In this document: positions 31,007 through 39,950 of the stretch, piece after piece
How positions within the stretch are numbered: the first letter of the stretch is position 1
Layout of the letters: each line of letters starts with the position of its first letter
Assembly: GCA_013288345.1 (NCBI GenBank)
Contig: JABDCA010000012.1
Location: 1 to 64,000 of the forward strand
Length of the DNA: 64,000 nt
Direction: 5' to 3'
Origin: Bacteroidota bacterium
GTDB taxonomy: Bacteria; Bacteroidota; Bacteroidia; JABEUT01
Notes under the pieces: generated by a model
The model's database searches: none
What the model saw: the letters and a program-made list of their open reading frames with translations, nothing else
What the model was told of the DNA's origin: nothing
Made by a program: the position numbers and the translations under genes

Positions 31007-31476
31007 TTCTCTGTTTTTATAATAGCAGTATGCCTTACCGGAAAGTTGCAAGAATTAGCAATAAAGCACTTTTCATGGGCCTTGTGGTGCAGTTCCATTG
31101 CCTTTTGTTCCATAGCGTTTTCTTTAACTGTTATAATGGGGTTTAGCATTACTTCAGTAAATCTGCCGCCACCATTGGGTTCTTCAGTCATAGTGCCGGT
31201 AGCATTATCGCTATAGCCGGTTACAACTACCCCTGCATCGGCACACAGGTGCAAATACCAAAGCATGTGGCACGATGAAAGGGAGGCTATTAAAAGCTCT
31301 TCAGGGTTATATTTAGTGCTATCGCCCCTAAAAGCAGGGTCGGCAGAGCCTAAAATGTCTTGTTTGCCTTTACCTGATATAATGTGGTTGCGGCTATAGG
31401 CGCTATAAGAGGTTGTTCCCACCCCATTGGCCCCATCCCAATTTAAAGTGGTATTAAACGTATGTTTCTTACTCAT
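31003..31476 (-). CDS. OsmC/Ohr family peroxidase
   Basis: A 157-residue protein from ATG 31476 (MSKKHTFNTTLNWDG). The two redox Cys of the family are Cys69 in SLSSCHMLWYLH and Cys143 in IANSCNFPV. OsmC proteins reduce organic hydroperoxides with a Cys-Cys pair. The sequence is of the YhfA/OsmC-like subgroup rather than Ohr proper. It is a single gene that overlaps the end of the DUF4184 gene tail to tail. Confidence 0.88.
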   Translation of the reverse strand: MSKKHTFNTTLNWDGANGVGTTSYSAYSRNHIISGKGKQDILGSADPAFRGDSTKYNPEELLIASLSSCHMLWYLHLCADAGVVVTGYSDNATGTMTEEPNGGGRFTEVMLNPIITVKENAMEQKAMELHHKAHEKCFIANSCNFPVRHTAIIKTEN

Positions 31477-31632
31477 AATCAATGTTATATATAATGTTAG
31501 TATGGATGATTATCCTGGTAAATTTAAGTAATACTATAAACCCATCGTATTGTAAATTTAGTTTGCCTTGAAAACTAGGCGATTAGTGCAATAAAAGGGG
31601 AGATACTTGTTTTTTATCTCGTTTTTTTATAG

Positions 31633-31640
31633 TATCTTTG
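31633..31640 (+). promoter_or_regulatory. -7 promoter element (TATCTTTG) upstream of the GT5-like gene
   Basis: Full match to TAnnTTTG about 115 bases before the ATG at 31757, so the transcript would have a long leader. No riboswitch fold is apparent in the leader. Confidence 0.55.
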
Positions 31641-31756
31641 CAGAAGTTTTCAGTTAGTCAGAAAAAGGTCTTATTAGCTAAGTTATAGAACGTAATGGTA
31701 TTTTCTTCGTCCAATAGTCTATTCTCAATTAATTTCCAAAATAAATTTTTCATACT

Positions 31757-32584
31757 ATGAAAAAAGCTAGGGTGCTTTATGTTTCCCAGGAAATATTTCC
31801 TTATATGGGAGAGAACACAATGTCGAATGTTGCCCGCTTTCTGCCGCAAGGCATTCAGGAAAGGGGTAAAGAAATACGCACCTTTATGCCTCGTTATGGT
31901 TGCATTAACGAAATACGCCATGGCTTACATGAAGTGATACGCCTTTCGGGTATTAATCTTATTATTGACCAGGACGATCACCCACTTATTATAAAGGTTG
32001 CTTCTATTCAACGTGCCCGTATGCAGGTTTACTTTATCGATAATGAAGACTACTTTCAACGTAAGGCTACATTTACCGATGAACAAGGCCGTCTTTTCGA
32101 AGATAATGATGAAAGAGCTGTATTCTTTTGCCGTGGGGTTATTGAAACCGTACGCAAACTAAGCTGGAGCCCTGATATTATTCATTGCCACGGCTGGATG
32201 ACAAGTCTTTTCCCGCTTTATATTAAACAAGCTTGCAAAGACGATCCTCTGTTTGAAAATTCGAAGATTGTTTATTCATTATGTGGTGACAAATTTGAAG
32301 GTGCTTTGAACAAACGCCTTGCTGATAAAGCGATGTGGGATGGTGTGAACGAAGAAGACCTTGCGGTTATTAAATCGCCAACACACAATAACCTTACCAA
32401 GTTAGCCGTTAACTGGGCAGATGCAATTGTAAAAGTTGACCCGAATGCTGATGCCGACGTACTTAAGCACATTAAAAAATCTGGTAAGCCTATGCTTACG
32501 CACTCCGATGAGAATTATATGGATGCGTACTCAGACTTTTATGATGAGGTCCTTGAAATGGAAGAAGCATTGGTGGATGAATAA
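31757..32584 (+). CDS. Short glycogen/starch synthase-like (GT5 N-domain) protein
   Basis: A 275-residue protein matching only the N-terminal half of GlgA-type synthases (about 480 residues): RVLYVSQEIFPY, KEIRTFMPRYG, EDNDERAVFFCRGVIET and SPDIIHCHGWMTSLFPLYI. The ADP-glucose-binding KTGGL motif that normally follows the first strand is absent (MGENTMSN stands there), and the C-terminal GT-B domain is missing. So synthase activity is doubtful. The same short form precedes DUF4270 and glmS in many Bacteroidota. Its stop overlaps the next gene's start (ATGAATAA), so the two are translationally coupled. Confidence 0.78.
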   Translation: MKKARVLYVSQEIFPYMGENTMSNVARFLPQGIQERGKEIRTFMPRYGCINEIRHGLHEVIRLSGINLIIDQDDHPLIIKVASIQRARMQVYFIDNEDYFQRKATFTDEQGRLFEDNDERAVFFCRGVIETVRKLSWSPDIIHCHGWMTSLFPLYIKQACKDDPLFENSKIVYSLCGDKFEGALNKRLADKAMWDGVNEEDLAVIKSPTHNNLTKLAVNWADAIVKVDPNADADVLKHIKKSGKPMLTHSDENYMDAYSDFYDEVLEMEEALVDE

Positions 32585-34106
32585 AGCATATAGTTGGTGT
32601 TTTAAAACAAAACACATAGCAATAGCCTGCATTTTGGCAGGCTATTCCTTTTATACATCCTGCTCACCCGATAGTGGCCTTGGCGCTAATGTATTACCTA
32701 ATAACAATACCTTAAATGCCAATTTTGTAGATACTACTACTGTGCAAACATCATTGTTGCTCGAGGATTCAGTAGCTACGAACAATTTGCCTGCCTATTT
32801 TCTGGGTAGTTACAACGATCCTATATTTGGTGAAACAAAGGCATCTATTTACACTCAAATGGAATTGGCCAGCGACGGGGCTAACCCTTTTACTGCGGTT
32901 GGCAGCCCGGGAAGCTCAACAGTTAAGGTTATATTAGATTCTGTTGTATTTGCAATACCATATGTATTTTCTGTTCCGAATTACTACGGACAAATAAGCC
33001 CGCAAACGGTTGAGGTTTATATGCTCGATAAGCAATTAAAACCTGATACCTCTTATTATTCTAATTCTGTTATTTCGCACAAGGTACTTTTAGGACAAAA
33101 GACGGTTACACCGGAGCTTGGCCAATGGGATTCGGTACGTTATTCTAATACCCGCATTGAACCTTGCCCGATAGTATTCTACCCGCGCTTTACCGTAAAG
33201 CTAAACCAGCAATGGGGTCAAAAATGGCTTGATACAGCTTTAAGTGGAGTTGTTTACCCTGGTGCAGGCGATACTATTTTCCAATCGATAGCTGGTTTTA
33301 TAAGAAATTTCCCCGGTGTTTATGTTACTTCTTCGAGCCCATTGCAATATCCTGGCCAGGGCAGTTTATGGTATATGAATTTGTTTGACCATGGGGCAGG
33401 TATCTTTTTTTATTGTAGAATCATAAATCAGAATAATGATACAACTTATAGCATCCCTCAGCTTGAAATAGGTGCGGACCGCATAAGCTTTAGCCATTTC
33501 GATCATAATTACAATACCACTTCGTTTTATGCTCCACATGTAAAGAATGCCCCAGTAAGCTCACCCGATAATATTTATGTACAAGGCTTTGGCGGTGTAA
33601 CCACCAAAATAAAATTCCCTTACATAAATAACTGGATGAATAAGGGCCCGATAATAATAAACAAAGCTGAAGTTGAAATTCCGGTTGAATCACAAGACAT
33701 AGGCATATATACTCCTCCGGCGCAAATGTACCTGATAGGTATAAATGATACATCTACCGTTGCGGCTACATCTACATTTACGTTGCCTGATGAATATACC
33801 TCGTTTTATGGTGGCACATACGACCCTTTTAACAAGGAATATGTTTTTGATATTGCATTGTATATTCAGAATGTGCTTGATAAGAAAACCATCGATGCCG
33901 GGCTTTACCTTGTTGCAGGTTCATCTGCTATAAGCCCTAACAGGGTGTCAGCATATGGTGGGGCAGTACGCACAGGGGTTGGTTCAAATAAAAGAATGCG
34001 GTTAAAAATATATTATACTCCTCTTTCTTCACATCAAAAAGACAGTAAGCCCCGGGTTGCTACATTTCCTCTGACAAGCATGCCTTTAAAATCAAATAAG
34101 CGTTGA
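32577..34106 (+). CDS. DUF4270 lipoprotein
   Basis: A 509-residue protein. I start it at ATG 32577, which overlaps the stop of the upstream gene; the open frame further up lies inside that gene. A signal segment (IAIACILAGYSFYTSCSPD) ends in a probable lipobox Cys. The mature start GLGANVLPNN and the block NLPAYFLGSYNDPIFGETKA are typical of DUF4270. The family is widespread in Bacteroidota next to the GT5-like protein and glmS; its role is unknown, but the location suggests the outer membrane. Confidence 0.85.
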   Translation: MNKAYSWCFKTKHIAIACILAGYSFYTSCSPDSGLGANVLPNNNTLNANFVDTTTVQTSLLLEDSVATNNLPAYFLGSYNDPIFGETKASIYTQMELASDGANPFTAVGSPGSSTVKVILDSVVFAIPYVFSVPNYYGQISPQTVEVYMLDKQLKPDTSYYSNSVISHKVLLGQKTVTPELGQWDSVRYSNTRIEPCPIVFYPRFTVKLNQQWGQKWLDTALSGVVYPGAGDTIFQSIAGFIRNFPGVYVTSSSPLQYPGQGSLWYMNLFDHGAGIFFYCRIINQNNDTTYSIPQLEIGADRISFSHFDHNYNTTSFYAPHVKNAPVSSPDNIYVQGFGGVTTKIKFPYINNWMNKGPIIINKAEVEIPVESQDIGIYTPPAQMYLIGINDTSTVAATSTFTLPDEYTSFYGGTYDPFNKEYVFDIALYIQNVLDKKTIDAGLYLVAGSSAISPNRVSAYGGAVRTGVGSNKRMRLKIYYTPLSSHQKDSKPRVATFPLTSMPLKSNKR

Positions 34107-34141
34107 TTTAAGATTACATAAATTTGTAATAAATAAAACTT

Positions 34142-35980
34142 ATGTGTGGTATTGTTGGTTATATAGGAGATAGGGAAGCATATCCGATTCTTATTAAGGG
34201 CCTTCACAGGCTCGAATACCGTGGCTACGACAGCGCTGGTGTGGCATTGCTTAACGGAACACTTAATGTATACAAGTGCAAAGGAAAAGTTGCTGATCTT
34301 GAAGCTTTTGCAAAAGAAAAAGATAAAAAAGGGAATATTGGTATTGGTCACACCCGTTGGGCTACCCACGGAGAACCTAACGATGTAAATGCCCACCCTC
34401 ATTATTCCCAATCGAACGATATAGTACTCATACATAACGGTATTATTGAAAACTATGCTCCTTTAAAACAAGAGCTTAAAAAGAGAAATTATAAATTCCG
34501 CAGCGAAACCGATACCGAAGTATTGGTTAACCTGATTGAGGATATTAAGAAGAACGAAAAAGTATCACTTGCCGAAGCTGTTCGTATTGCCCTTAACCAG
34601 GTAGTTGGCGCCTACGCTATAGTTGTATTCTCGAAAGATAATCCGGATGAGCTTATTGCTGCTAAAAAAGGCAGCCCATTGGTAATAGGTGTTGGCGAAA
34701 AAGAATTTTTTATCGGATCAGATGCTACTCCCATTGTAGAATACACAAAGAATGTAATTTACATGGAAGACGAGGAAATAGCTGTACTGAAAAGAAATGG
34801 TGAGGTAAAGATTAAGACCATTAAGAATAAAGCCAAAACACCATATATAGAAGAACTTGAAATGCAATTGGAAACACTTGAAAAAGGTGGATTCCCGCAT
34901 TTTATGCTGAAAGAAATATATGAGCAGCCCCGTTCTATAAAAGATAGTATGCGTGGCCGTTTAGATGTGGTGAAAGGCACGGTTAAGCTGGGTGGCATTG
35001 CCGATTATGAAAAAGCTTTTGTAAACGCCAAAAGGATAATTATTATTGGTTGCGGAACTTCATGGCATGCCGGCCTTGTTGGCGAGTACCTTTTTGAGGA
35101 CCTGGCCAGGGTACCGGTTGAAGTAGAATATGCTTCAGAGTTCAGGTACCGTAACCCTGTTATACGCGAAGACGATGTAGTAATAGCAATATCGCAATCG
35201 GGCGAGACTGCCGATACATTGGCAGCGATTGAACTGGCTAAAAGCAAAGGAGCAACCATAGTTGGTATTTGTAATGTGGTTGGTTCATCTATACCACGTG
35301 CAACACATGCCGGTTCATATACACACGCCGGGCCTGAAATTGGTGTGGCATCAACTAAGGCCTTTACTGCACAAATTACAATACTAACCCTTATGGCTTT
35401 GCAGGTTGCACAGGCTAAAGGTACGTTGAGCCGTACTAAATTCCATGAACTTATTAGCGAATTAAGTGCTATACCTGATAAAGTGCAAAGGGTGCTAGAG
35501 CGTAATAAAGAAATTGAAGCTATTGCCAAGATATATAAAGATGCCCGCAATGCCCTTTACCTTGGCCGTGGCTACACTTTCCCTGTTGCACTGGAAGGTG
35601 CGCTTAAGCTGAAAGAAATATCGTACATACATGCCGAGGGTTACCCTGCTGCCGAAATGAAGCATGGCCCCATTGCGTTAATTGATGAAAATATGCCTGT
35701 ATTTGTTATTGCTACGCAAGGTACATCGTACGAAAAGGTAGTAAGCAACATACAAGAAGTGAAAGCCCGTAAAGGGAAAATTATTGCCGTAGTTACTGAA
35801 GGCGACACCGTTGTAAAAGGCCTTGCTGATTATACTATAGAAGTACCGGAAGTAGATGAGCATTTGGCTCCGCTTGTTTCGGTGATCCCGTTACAACTGT
35901 TATCGTACCATGTAGCGGTAATGCGTGGCTGCAATGTTGATCAGCCCCGAAACCTGGCCAAATCGGTTACAGTAGAATAA
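34142..35980 (+). CDS. glmS: Glutamine-fructose-6-phosphate aminotransferase (isomerizing)
   Basis: A 612-residue enzyme. After the start Met comes Cys2 (CGIVGYIGDREAY), the N-terminal nucleophile of the glutaminase domain, and HTRWATHGEPNDVNAHPH. Two SIS domains follow (IIGCGTSWHAGLVGEY, AISQSGETADTLAA; LYLGRGYTFPVALEGALKLK), and the end DQPRNLAKSVTVE is canonical. It makes glucosamine-6-phosphate, the first step to UDP-GlcNAc for peptidoglycan and lipid A. It starts 35 bases after the DUF4270 gene. No glmS ribozyme is visible in that short gap. Confidence 0.98.
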   Translation: MCGIVGYIGDREAYPILIKGLHRLEYRGYDSAGVALLNGTLNVYKCKGKVADLEAFAKEKDKKGNIGIGHTRWATHGEPNDVNAHPHYSQSNDIVLIHNGIIENYAPLKQELKKRNYKFRSETDTEVLVNLIEDIKKNEKVSLAEAVRIALNQVVGAYAIVVFSKDNPDELIAAKKGSPLVIGVGEKEFFIGSDATPIVEYTKNVIYMEDEEIAVLKRNGEVKIKTIKNKAKTPYIEELEMQLETLEKGGFPHFMLKEIYEQPRSIKDSMRGRLDVVKGTVKLGGIADYEKAFVNAKRIIIIGCGTSWHAGLVGEYLFEDLARVPVEVEYASEFRYRNPVIREDDVVIAISQSGETADTLAAIELAKSKGATIVGICNVVGSSIPRATHAGSYTHAGPEIGVASTKAFTAQITILTLMALQVAQAKGTLSRTKFHELISELSAIPDKVQRVLERNKEIEAIAKIYKDARNALYLGRGYTFPVALEGALKLKEISYIHAEGYPAAEMKHGPIALIDENMPVFVIATQGTSYEKVVSNIQEVKARKGKIIAVVTEGDTVVKGLADYTIEVPEVDEHLAPLVSVIPLQLLSYHVAVMRGCNVDQPRNLAKSVTVE

Positions 35981-36397
35981 TTATTTTTTCTTGACCTTGA
36001 CTTTTTTCTTTGTCCACATAAACAAGCGTGTGTTGTGGGCATAGTCATTCACATCCTTGCTGAGTAGTATTAGCACAAAATCAATAAACGGTAATATAGC
36101 GAAGCCACCACCAATGGTGGCAATATAAACAAGTGGCATAGCTCCGGCCGAACCCAAGTACCACCTATGCAGGCCCAAAATACCGCCAGGAAAAGGGAAT
36201 GCCAATACGGCTGCTATTAATTTATGCTTGCGTGGCTTTAAGGTATCTGCAAATGTGTTGTCGGCTTTTGCAGGTATGTTGTGGTTTTCAAAAAAAATGG
36301 CTTTGCCGGAAGCGTTGTTTTCAATACTATGGGCTTCCGTTTTAAACGAAATACCAAAGCACAATAACAATACTAACCAACAAAGCCATTTATACAT
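35981..36397 (-). CDS. TM2-domain membrane protein
   Basis: A 138-residue protein with a signal-like first helix (MYKWLCWLVLLLCFGISFK), a polar linker, and a TM2-type pair of helices: LAFPFPGGILGLHRWYLGSA and VYIATIGGGFAILPFIDFVL. GLHRWYLG is the TM2 signature. The end is strongly basic (TKKKVKVKKK). Function unknown. It abuts the end of glmS tail to tail and lies eight bases after sodA on the same strand. Confidence 0.72.
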   Translation of the reverse strand: MYKWLCWLVLLLCFGISFKTEAHSIENNASGKAIFFENHNIPAKADNTFADTLKPRKHKLIAAVLAFPFPGGILGLHRWYLGSAGAMPLVYIATIGGGFAILPFIDFVLILLSKDVNDYAHNTRLFMWTKKKVKVKKK

Positions 36398-36405
36398 AGA
36401 TGCAA

Positions 36406-37011
36406 TTACTTGGCGTTATCTAAACGCTTTGCAACTTCGTCCCAGTTAATTACGTTGAAAAAATTGGTGATGTATTCCGGGCGGCGGTTCTGGCATTTCA
36501 GGTAGTATGCGTGTTCCCATACATCCATGCCCAATATTGGGGTGCCTTTACATTCCGATACATCCATTAAAGGGTTGTCCTGGTTAGGGGTAGAGCATAC
36601 TGCCAACTTACCACCACTAACACAAAGCCATGCCCAACCTGAGCCAAAACGTGTAGCGCCTGCATTGCTGAAATTGGTTTTAAAATCGGCAAACGAACCA
36701 AAAGTAGATTTGATTGCATCGCCTAATTTGCCGGTAGGTTCTCCACCGCCATTAGGTTTCATAACATCCCAATACAAATTGTGGTTATAAACACCGCCTG
36801 CATTATTTCTAACCACAGGTGGTTGTTTCGAAATGTTCTTAAAAAGATCTTCCAGGCTCATAGAGTCCTCTGGTTTGCCTGCAATGGCATTGTTAAGGTT
36901 GGTAACATATGCCTGATGATGTTTACTATAGTGTATTTCCATGGTCATAGCATCAATATGAGGCTCAAGGGCCTTGTAATCGTAAGGTAATTTGTTCAGT
37001 GTAAAAGCCAT
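36406..37011 (-). CDS. sodA: Superoxide dismutase, Mn-type signature
   Basis: A 201-residue enzyme from ATG 37011 ([15 protein letters not shown]). Metal ligands are His27, His77 (VYNHNLYW), Asp163 and His167 (DVWEHAYY). Gly73 at the site where Fe enzymes have Gln, together with Gln144 in [10 protein letters not shown], points to the Mn or cambialistic type. It turns superoxide into O2 and H2O2. No signal peptide, so it is cytoplasmic. A TACATTTG promoter lies 45 bases upstream. Confidence 0.94.
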   Translation of the reverse strand: MAFTLNKLPYDYKALEPHIDAMTMEIHYSKHHQAYVTNLNNAIAGKPEDSMSLEDLFKNISKQPPVVRNNAGGVYNHNLYWDVMKPNGGGEPTGKLGDAIKSTFGSFADFKTNFSNAGATRFGSGWAWLCVSGGKLAVCSTPNQDNPLMDVSECKGTPILGMDVWEHAYYLKCQNRRPEYITNFFNVINWDEVAKRLDNAK

Positions 37012-37056
37012 AAGTAAAGGGTTTATTTTATTTATAATTCTGTGAATTCTATAGGT

Positions 37057-37064
37057 CAAATGTA
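37057..37064 (-). promoter_or_regulatory. -7 promoter element (TACATTTG) of sodA
   Basis: Minus-strand TACATTTG fits TAnnTTTG and stands 45 bases before the start codon. Confidence 0.55.
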
Positions 37065-37208
37065 CATACTTTTTGGTATAAAATGCTTGCACTGTTTTAT
37101 GTTTTCGTTACATGAAAAAAGAACATAGATAAAACAGGTATTTATTGGTTTAAAATATAATTTATCCCCAGAGATGCCTATGGCATAATTCACAATTACT
37201 TTAAGCTG

Positions 37209-37216
37209 TATCTTTG
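37209..37216 (+). promoter_or_regulatory. -7 promoter element (TATCTTTG) of the acyltransferase gene
   Basis: TATCTTTGCTGCCC has the extended form shared with the translation genes. It lies 20 bases before the TTG start. Confidence 0.55.
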
Positions 37217-37236
37217 CTGCCCTTAATACTATTGAT

Positions 37237-38115
37237 TTGGCTGCACTGGCTTATTATCTGATCCTTCCATTCCTGTACCTTATTTCTTTATTGCCGTTTC
37301 CACTACTTTATTTGGTATCCGATGGGTTTTATGTTCTGCTTTATTACGTAATTGGTTACCGCAAAAAAGTTGTGCTGGAGAACCTTCGCAAATCGTTTCC
37401 TGAAAAAAGTGAAAAGGAAATACAGCGTATCTGCAAAGATTTTTACCATTACCTATGCGACCTTTTCCTGGAGACCTTTAAAACACTTACTATAGGAAAA
37501 GCATCTATGCTAAGGCATTGTACATTTACTCCTGAAGCACAGGTGGTATTTGACCGAATGGCTGCCGAAAAGAAATCGGTGGTGCTGGTAATGGGGCATT
37601 TAGGTAATTGGGAATGGGCGGGTAATACATTCAGCACCTTGTGCAAGCAGCAACTGTATGTAATATACCATCCGCTTAGCAATAAACAGTTCGACAGGCT
37701 TATATACAATATGCGTAGCCGTTTTGGCACTAAGCTTATTGCTATGCGCGAAACCTATAGAGAAATGGCTGCAAACAAAGACATTGTAAGTGCTACTGCT
37801 TTTATTGCCGACCAAACACCTTCGCCTGAAGGAGCATATTGGACAACTTTTTTAAACCAGGACACCCCCGTGTTTCAGGGAACAGAACGGATTGCCCGTA
37901 AACTGAACTACCCTGTTGTATATGCTTGCATAAAAAGAATCAAACGGGGCTATTATGAAATTAATGCGGAAGTGCTGTGCGAAAACCCGAAGAGCACGAG
38001 CGACGGAGAAATATCGGAACTGCACACCAAAAGACTTGAGAAGGATATTATAGCCCAGCCCGAAGTGTGGCTATGGTCGCACCGCAGGTGGAAACATAAA
38101 AAGCCTGTTGCCTGA
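37237..38115 (+). CDS. Lipid A biosynthesis-type lauroyl acyltransferase (LpxL/HtrB family)
   Basis: A 292-residue protein. No ATG fits; a TTG at 37237 gives MAALAYYLILPFLYLISLLP, an N-terminal membrane anchor. The acyltransferase motif HxxxxD/E appears as GHLGNWEWAG (His-Leu-Gly-Asn-Trp-Glu), followed by IYHPLSNKQFDRLI and ADQTPSPEGAYW. The end QPEVWLWSHRRWKH is typical. The enzyme would add a secondary acyl chain to a Kdo-lipid A precursor at the inner membrane; kdsB in the same window makes the activated Kdo. Other lysophospholipid acyltransferases of the same clan are the alternative. Confidence 0.86.
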   Translation: MAALAYYLILPFLYLISLLPFPLLYLVSDGFYVLLYYVIGYRKKVVLENLRKSFPEKSEKEIQRICKDFYHYLCDLFLETFKTLTIGKASMLRHCTFTPEAQVVFDRMAAEKKSVVLVMGHLGNWEWAGNTFSTLCKQQLYVIYHPLSNKQFDRLIYNMRSRFGTKLIAMRETYREMAANKDIVSATAFIADQTPSPEGAYWTTFLNQDTPVFQGTERIARKLNYPVVYACIKRIKRGYYEINAEVLCENPKSTSDGEISELHTKRLEKDIIAQPEVWLWSHRRWKHKKPVA

Positions 38116-38123
38116 TTTTGTCA

Positions 38124-38131
38124 TATCTTTG
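38124..38131 (+). promoter_or_regulatory. -7 promoter element (TATCTTTG) of the desaturase gene
   Basis: Full match, 20 bases before the ATG at 38152. It lacks the CnnCCC extension. Confidence 0.5.
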
Positions 38132-38151
38132 TAATGCAGAAAATGTAAACA

Positions 38152-39117
38152 ATGCTGAGCGGTAAAGAACTTATTCTTGCAACAAAACAATATGCAACCG
38201 AAGACCGGGCCAAAAGCTGGTATTATTTGCTTAGCACCCTTGTTTTGGTTACTGCAGCATATACCGGCGCCGTATTTGCCCCATATATAATAGTTAAGCT
38301 TATTTGCGGAGTATTGGCCGGTTTAATAACAGTCCGTATGTTTGTTATGTACCACGATTTTGAACACCATGCCATATTAAATAAGTCTTTTGCTGCCAAT
38401 GTAATATTTACAGCTTTTGGTATGCTTTCACTGGCTCCTGTAACAATCTGGAAGCGCTCGCACGATTATCACCACAAGCATAATTCTAAGCTATTTTCTT
38501 CCAGTATTGGATCGTATTTAATTATCACTAAAGAGAAATTTGACAGCCTTTCTAAGAAAGAACAGAGGCAGTATTTATTATCACGTCACCCGCTGGTCAT
38601 CATTTTTGGGTACTTCACCATGTTCATATATGGTATATCAGTTCAGTCTTTTTTGAGTAACCCAAAGAAGCATTTGGATTCGTTAATTGCGCTTGTTATA
38701 CATTTTGCTATTACTGCCTTGGTATTAATATATGCCGGCTGGCAGGTTTGGCTGTTTGGCATGTTCATTCCGTTTTTTATTTCAGGTGCTTTTGGCGATT
38801 ATCTTTTTTATGCCCAGCATAATTTCCCTAGTGTAGTTTTTAGGGAAAATGAGGATTGGGCTTACGAGAAAGCTGCACTGGAATCATCGAGCTTTATGCG
38901 ACTTAACCCTGTAATGAACTGGTTCACAGCTAATATTGGTTACCATCACATTCACCATCTTAACTCACGCATACCCTTTTACCGCCTGCCGGAAGTAATG
39001 CACGATATACCTGAATTGCAGCACCCCAAAACAACATCCTTATCGTTGAAAGATGTTATTGCCTGCCTCAAGCTAAAGGTTTGGGATAAGGAACAGGGCA
39101 AGATGGTTGGGGTGTAA
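38152..39117 (+). CDS. Membrane fatty acid desaturase
   Basis: A 321-residue integral membrane protein with about four to six hydrophobic segments. The three His boxes of the family are present: HDFEHH (His68, 72, 73), HDYHHKH (His104, 107, 108, 110) and YHHIHH near residue 267. These bind a di-iron centre that inserts a cis double bond in an acyl chain. The block IPFYRLPEVMHDIPEL after the third box is of the type found in omega-desaturase-like enzymes. The preceding lipid acyltransferase gene on the same strand suggests a shared membrane-lipid theme, but it has its own promoter. Confidence 0.9.
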   Translation: MLSGKELILATKQYATEDRAKSWYYLLSTLVLVTAAYTGAVFAPYIIVKLICGVLAGLITVRMFVMYHDFEHHAILNKSFAANVIFTAFGMLSLAPVTIWKRSHDYHHKHNSKLFSSSIGSYLIITKEKFDSLSKKEQRQYLLSRHPLVIIFGYFTMFIYGISVQSFLSNPKKHLDSLIALVIHFAITALVLIYAGWQVWLFGMFIPFFISGAFGDYLFYAQHNFPSVVFRENEDWAYEKAALESSSFMRLNPVMNWFTANIGYHHIHHLNSRIPFYRLPEVMHDIPELQHPKTTSLSLKDVIACLKLKVWDKEQGKMVGV

Positions 39118-39134
39118 TTGAACCAATATTTTCA

Positions 39135-39216
39135 GCCCCAAACCCCTAAAGGGGCCTTGAAAATGCATTGAGCCTTTTATACGAGCCCACTCAAAGCCCC
39201 TTTAGGGGTTTGGGGT
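39135..39216. repeat. Inverted repeat with 21-bp arms (GCCCCAAACCCCTAAAGGGGC)
   Basis: Left arm 39135-39155 and right arm 39196-39216 match at 20 of 21 bases as reverse complements around a 40-bp loop. Each arm contains CCCCTnnAGGGG. It lies between two convergent genes; a related element lies at 58940-59008. It may act as a bidirectional terminator. Confidence 0.8.
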
Positions 39217-39234
39217 AAAAACGAAAGTGATTTT

Positions 39235-39813
39235 TTATTTTCTTGGATAGCTCTTCACCACCTTTTCATGCTTCAAATTCTCATACTGTATCTTCACTTC
39301 AGCATCAGTAAGTCCAACCATTTTCCAGCAGAAGCAACAAAAGCAAGGTGTATCAATAGGAGCAGGAAAGTACTCGGCTTTGTTGGTTTTAAAATTATAT
39401 AACACAATTTTACCGCGGCCTTTGCCATACATGCCATCGAACATCATGAGTTGTTTAACTGTATCTCGGTAAAATGGCGATTGTCCGTAAATTATGGTTT
39501 GGCCCTGTGCTTTGTCAATCAATTCAAATTTCATGGGCTCAGCATCTACATGGGTCATCATAATATAAGTGCTATCGAAATCGGCATACACATAACCCAA
39601 TACCTCTGTCCCTAATTTGGTTTCTGCAGCAGTTAATACGTTGCTAGTTGTACCTTTTATTAAAACTGTACCAACAGAATCATTGCCAACCGATTTTATT
39701 TCAAGCGTATAGCCACCTTTAAGATTATAGGTTTTGTAAATGCTGTCCTTAGGGTTTTTAGCAAAGCATAAAGTACATATAAAGACAAAACAAAAACAAA
39801 ATATGTTTTTCAT
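39235..39813 (-). CDS. Secreted hypothetical protein with a Cys cluster
   Basis: A 192-residue protein from ATG 39813 ([20 protein letters not shown]), a signal peptide rich in Cys and Phe. The mature part is beta-rich and ends with [20 protein letters not shown], where four Cys fall within six residues near residue 165. That cluster could bind a metal or form disulfides in the periplasm. I do not recognise a family. It is convergent with the desaturase gene and divergent from aspS. Confidence 0.6.
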   Translation of the reverse strand: MKNIFCFCFVFICTLCFAKNPKDSIYKTYNLKGGYTLEIKSVGNDSVGTVLIKGTTSNVLTAAETKLGTEVLGYVYADFDSTYIMMTHVDAEPMKFELIDKAQGQTIIYGQSPFYRDTVKQLMMFDGMYGKGRGKIVLYNFKTNKAEYFPAPIDTPCFCCFCWKMVGLTDAEVKIQYENLKHEKVVKSYPRK

Positions 39814-39828
39814 GTATAAATACATTTT

Positions 39829-39866
39829 ACCGCAAAGTACGCAAAGATAAATACACGCAAAGTATG
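39829..39866. repeat. Short tandem CGCAAAG repeats in front of aspS
   Basis: CGCAAAGTA, CGCAAAGAT and CGCAAAGTA occur at 39831, 39840 and 39856. From memory, similar CGCAAAG tracts are frequent between genes of Bacteroidota. Confidence 0.5.
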
Positions 39867-39880
39867 TCAAGAAATAAAGT

Positions 39881-39909
39881 CCTCCCTAACGGGGAGGATT
39901 TAGGAGGGG
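39881..39909. repeat. CCTCC/GGAGG repeat element upstream of aspS
   Basis: CCTCCCTAACGGGGAGG followed by ATTTAGGAGGGG forms a hairpin (CCTCC/GGAGG). It is similar in plan to the CCCCTAAAGGGG elements at 39135 and 58940. Confidence 0.5.
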
Positions 39910-39950
39910 CTTTTATTTTATTATTAATTTCGCATCCTTACAAAAAAACA

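Noticed and set aside
32436-32576. N-terminal extension of the DUF4270 protein inside the GT5-like gene
   Set aside because: The extension is a shadow frame of the upstream gene; the ATG at 32577 directly precedes the lipoprotein signal.
33980-34141. glmS ribozyme
   Set aside because: The gap before glmS is 35 bases and the ribozyme core of about 150 bases is absent; the ribozyme is typical of Firmicutes.
39864-39950. N-terminal extension of aspS by 29 codons
   Set aside because: It translates the CCTCC/GGAGG repeat and the AspRS family starts at [10 protein letters not shown].
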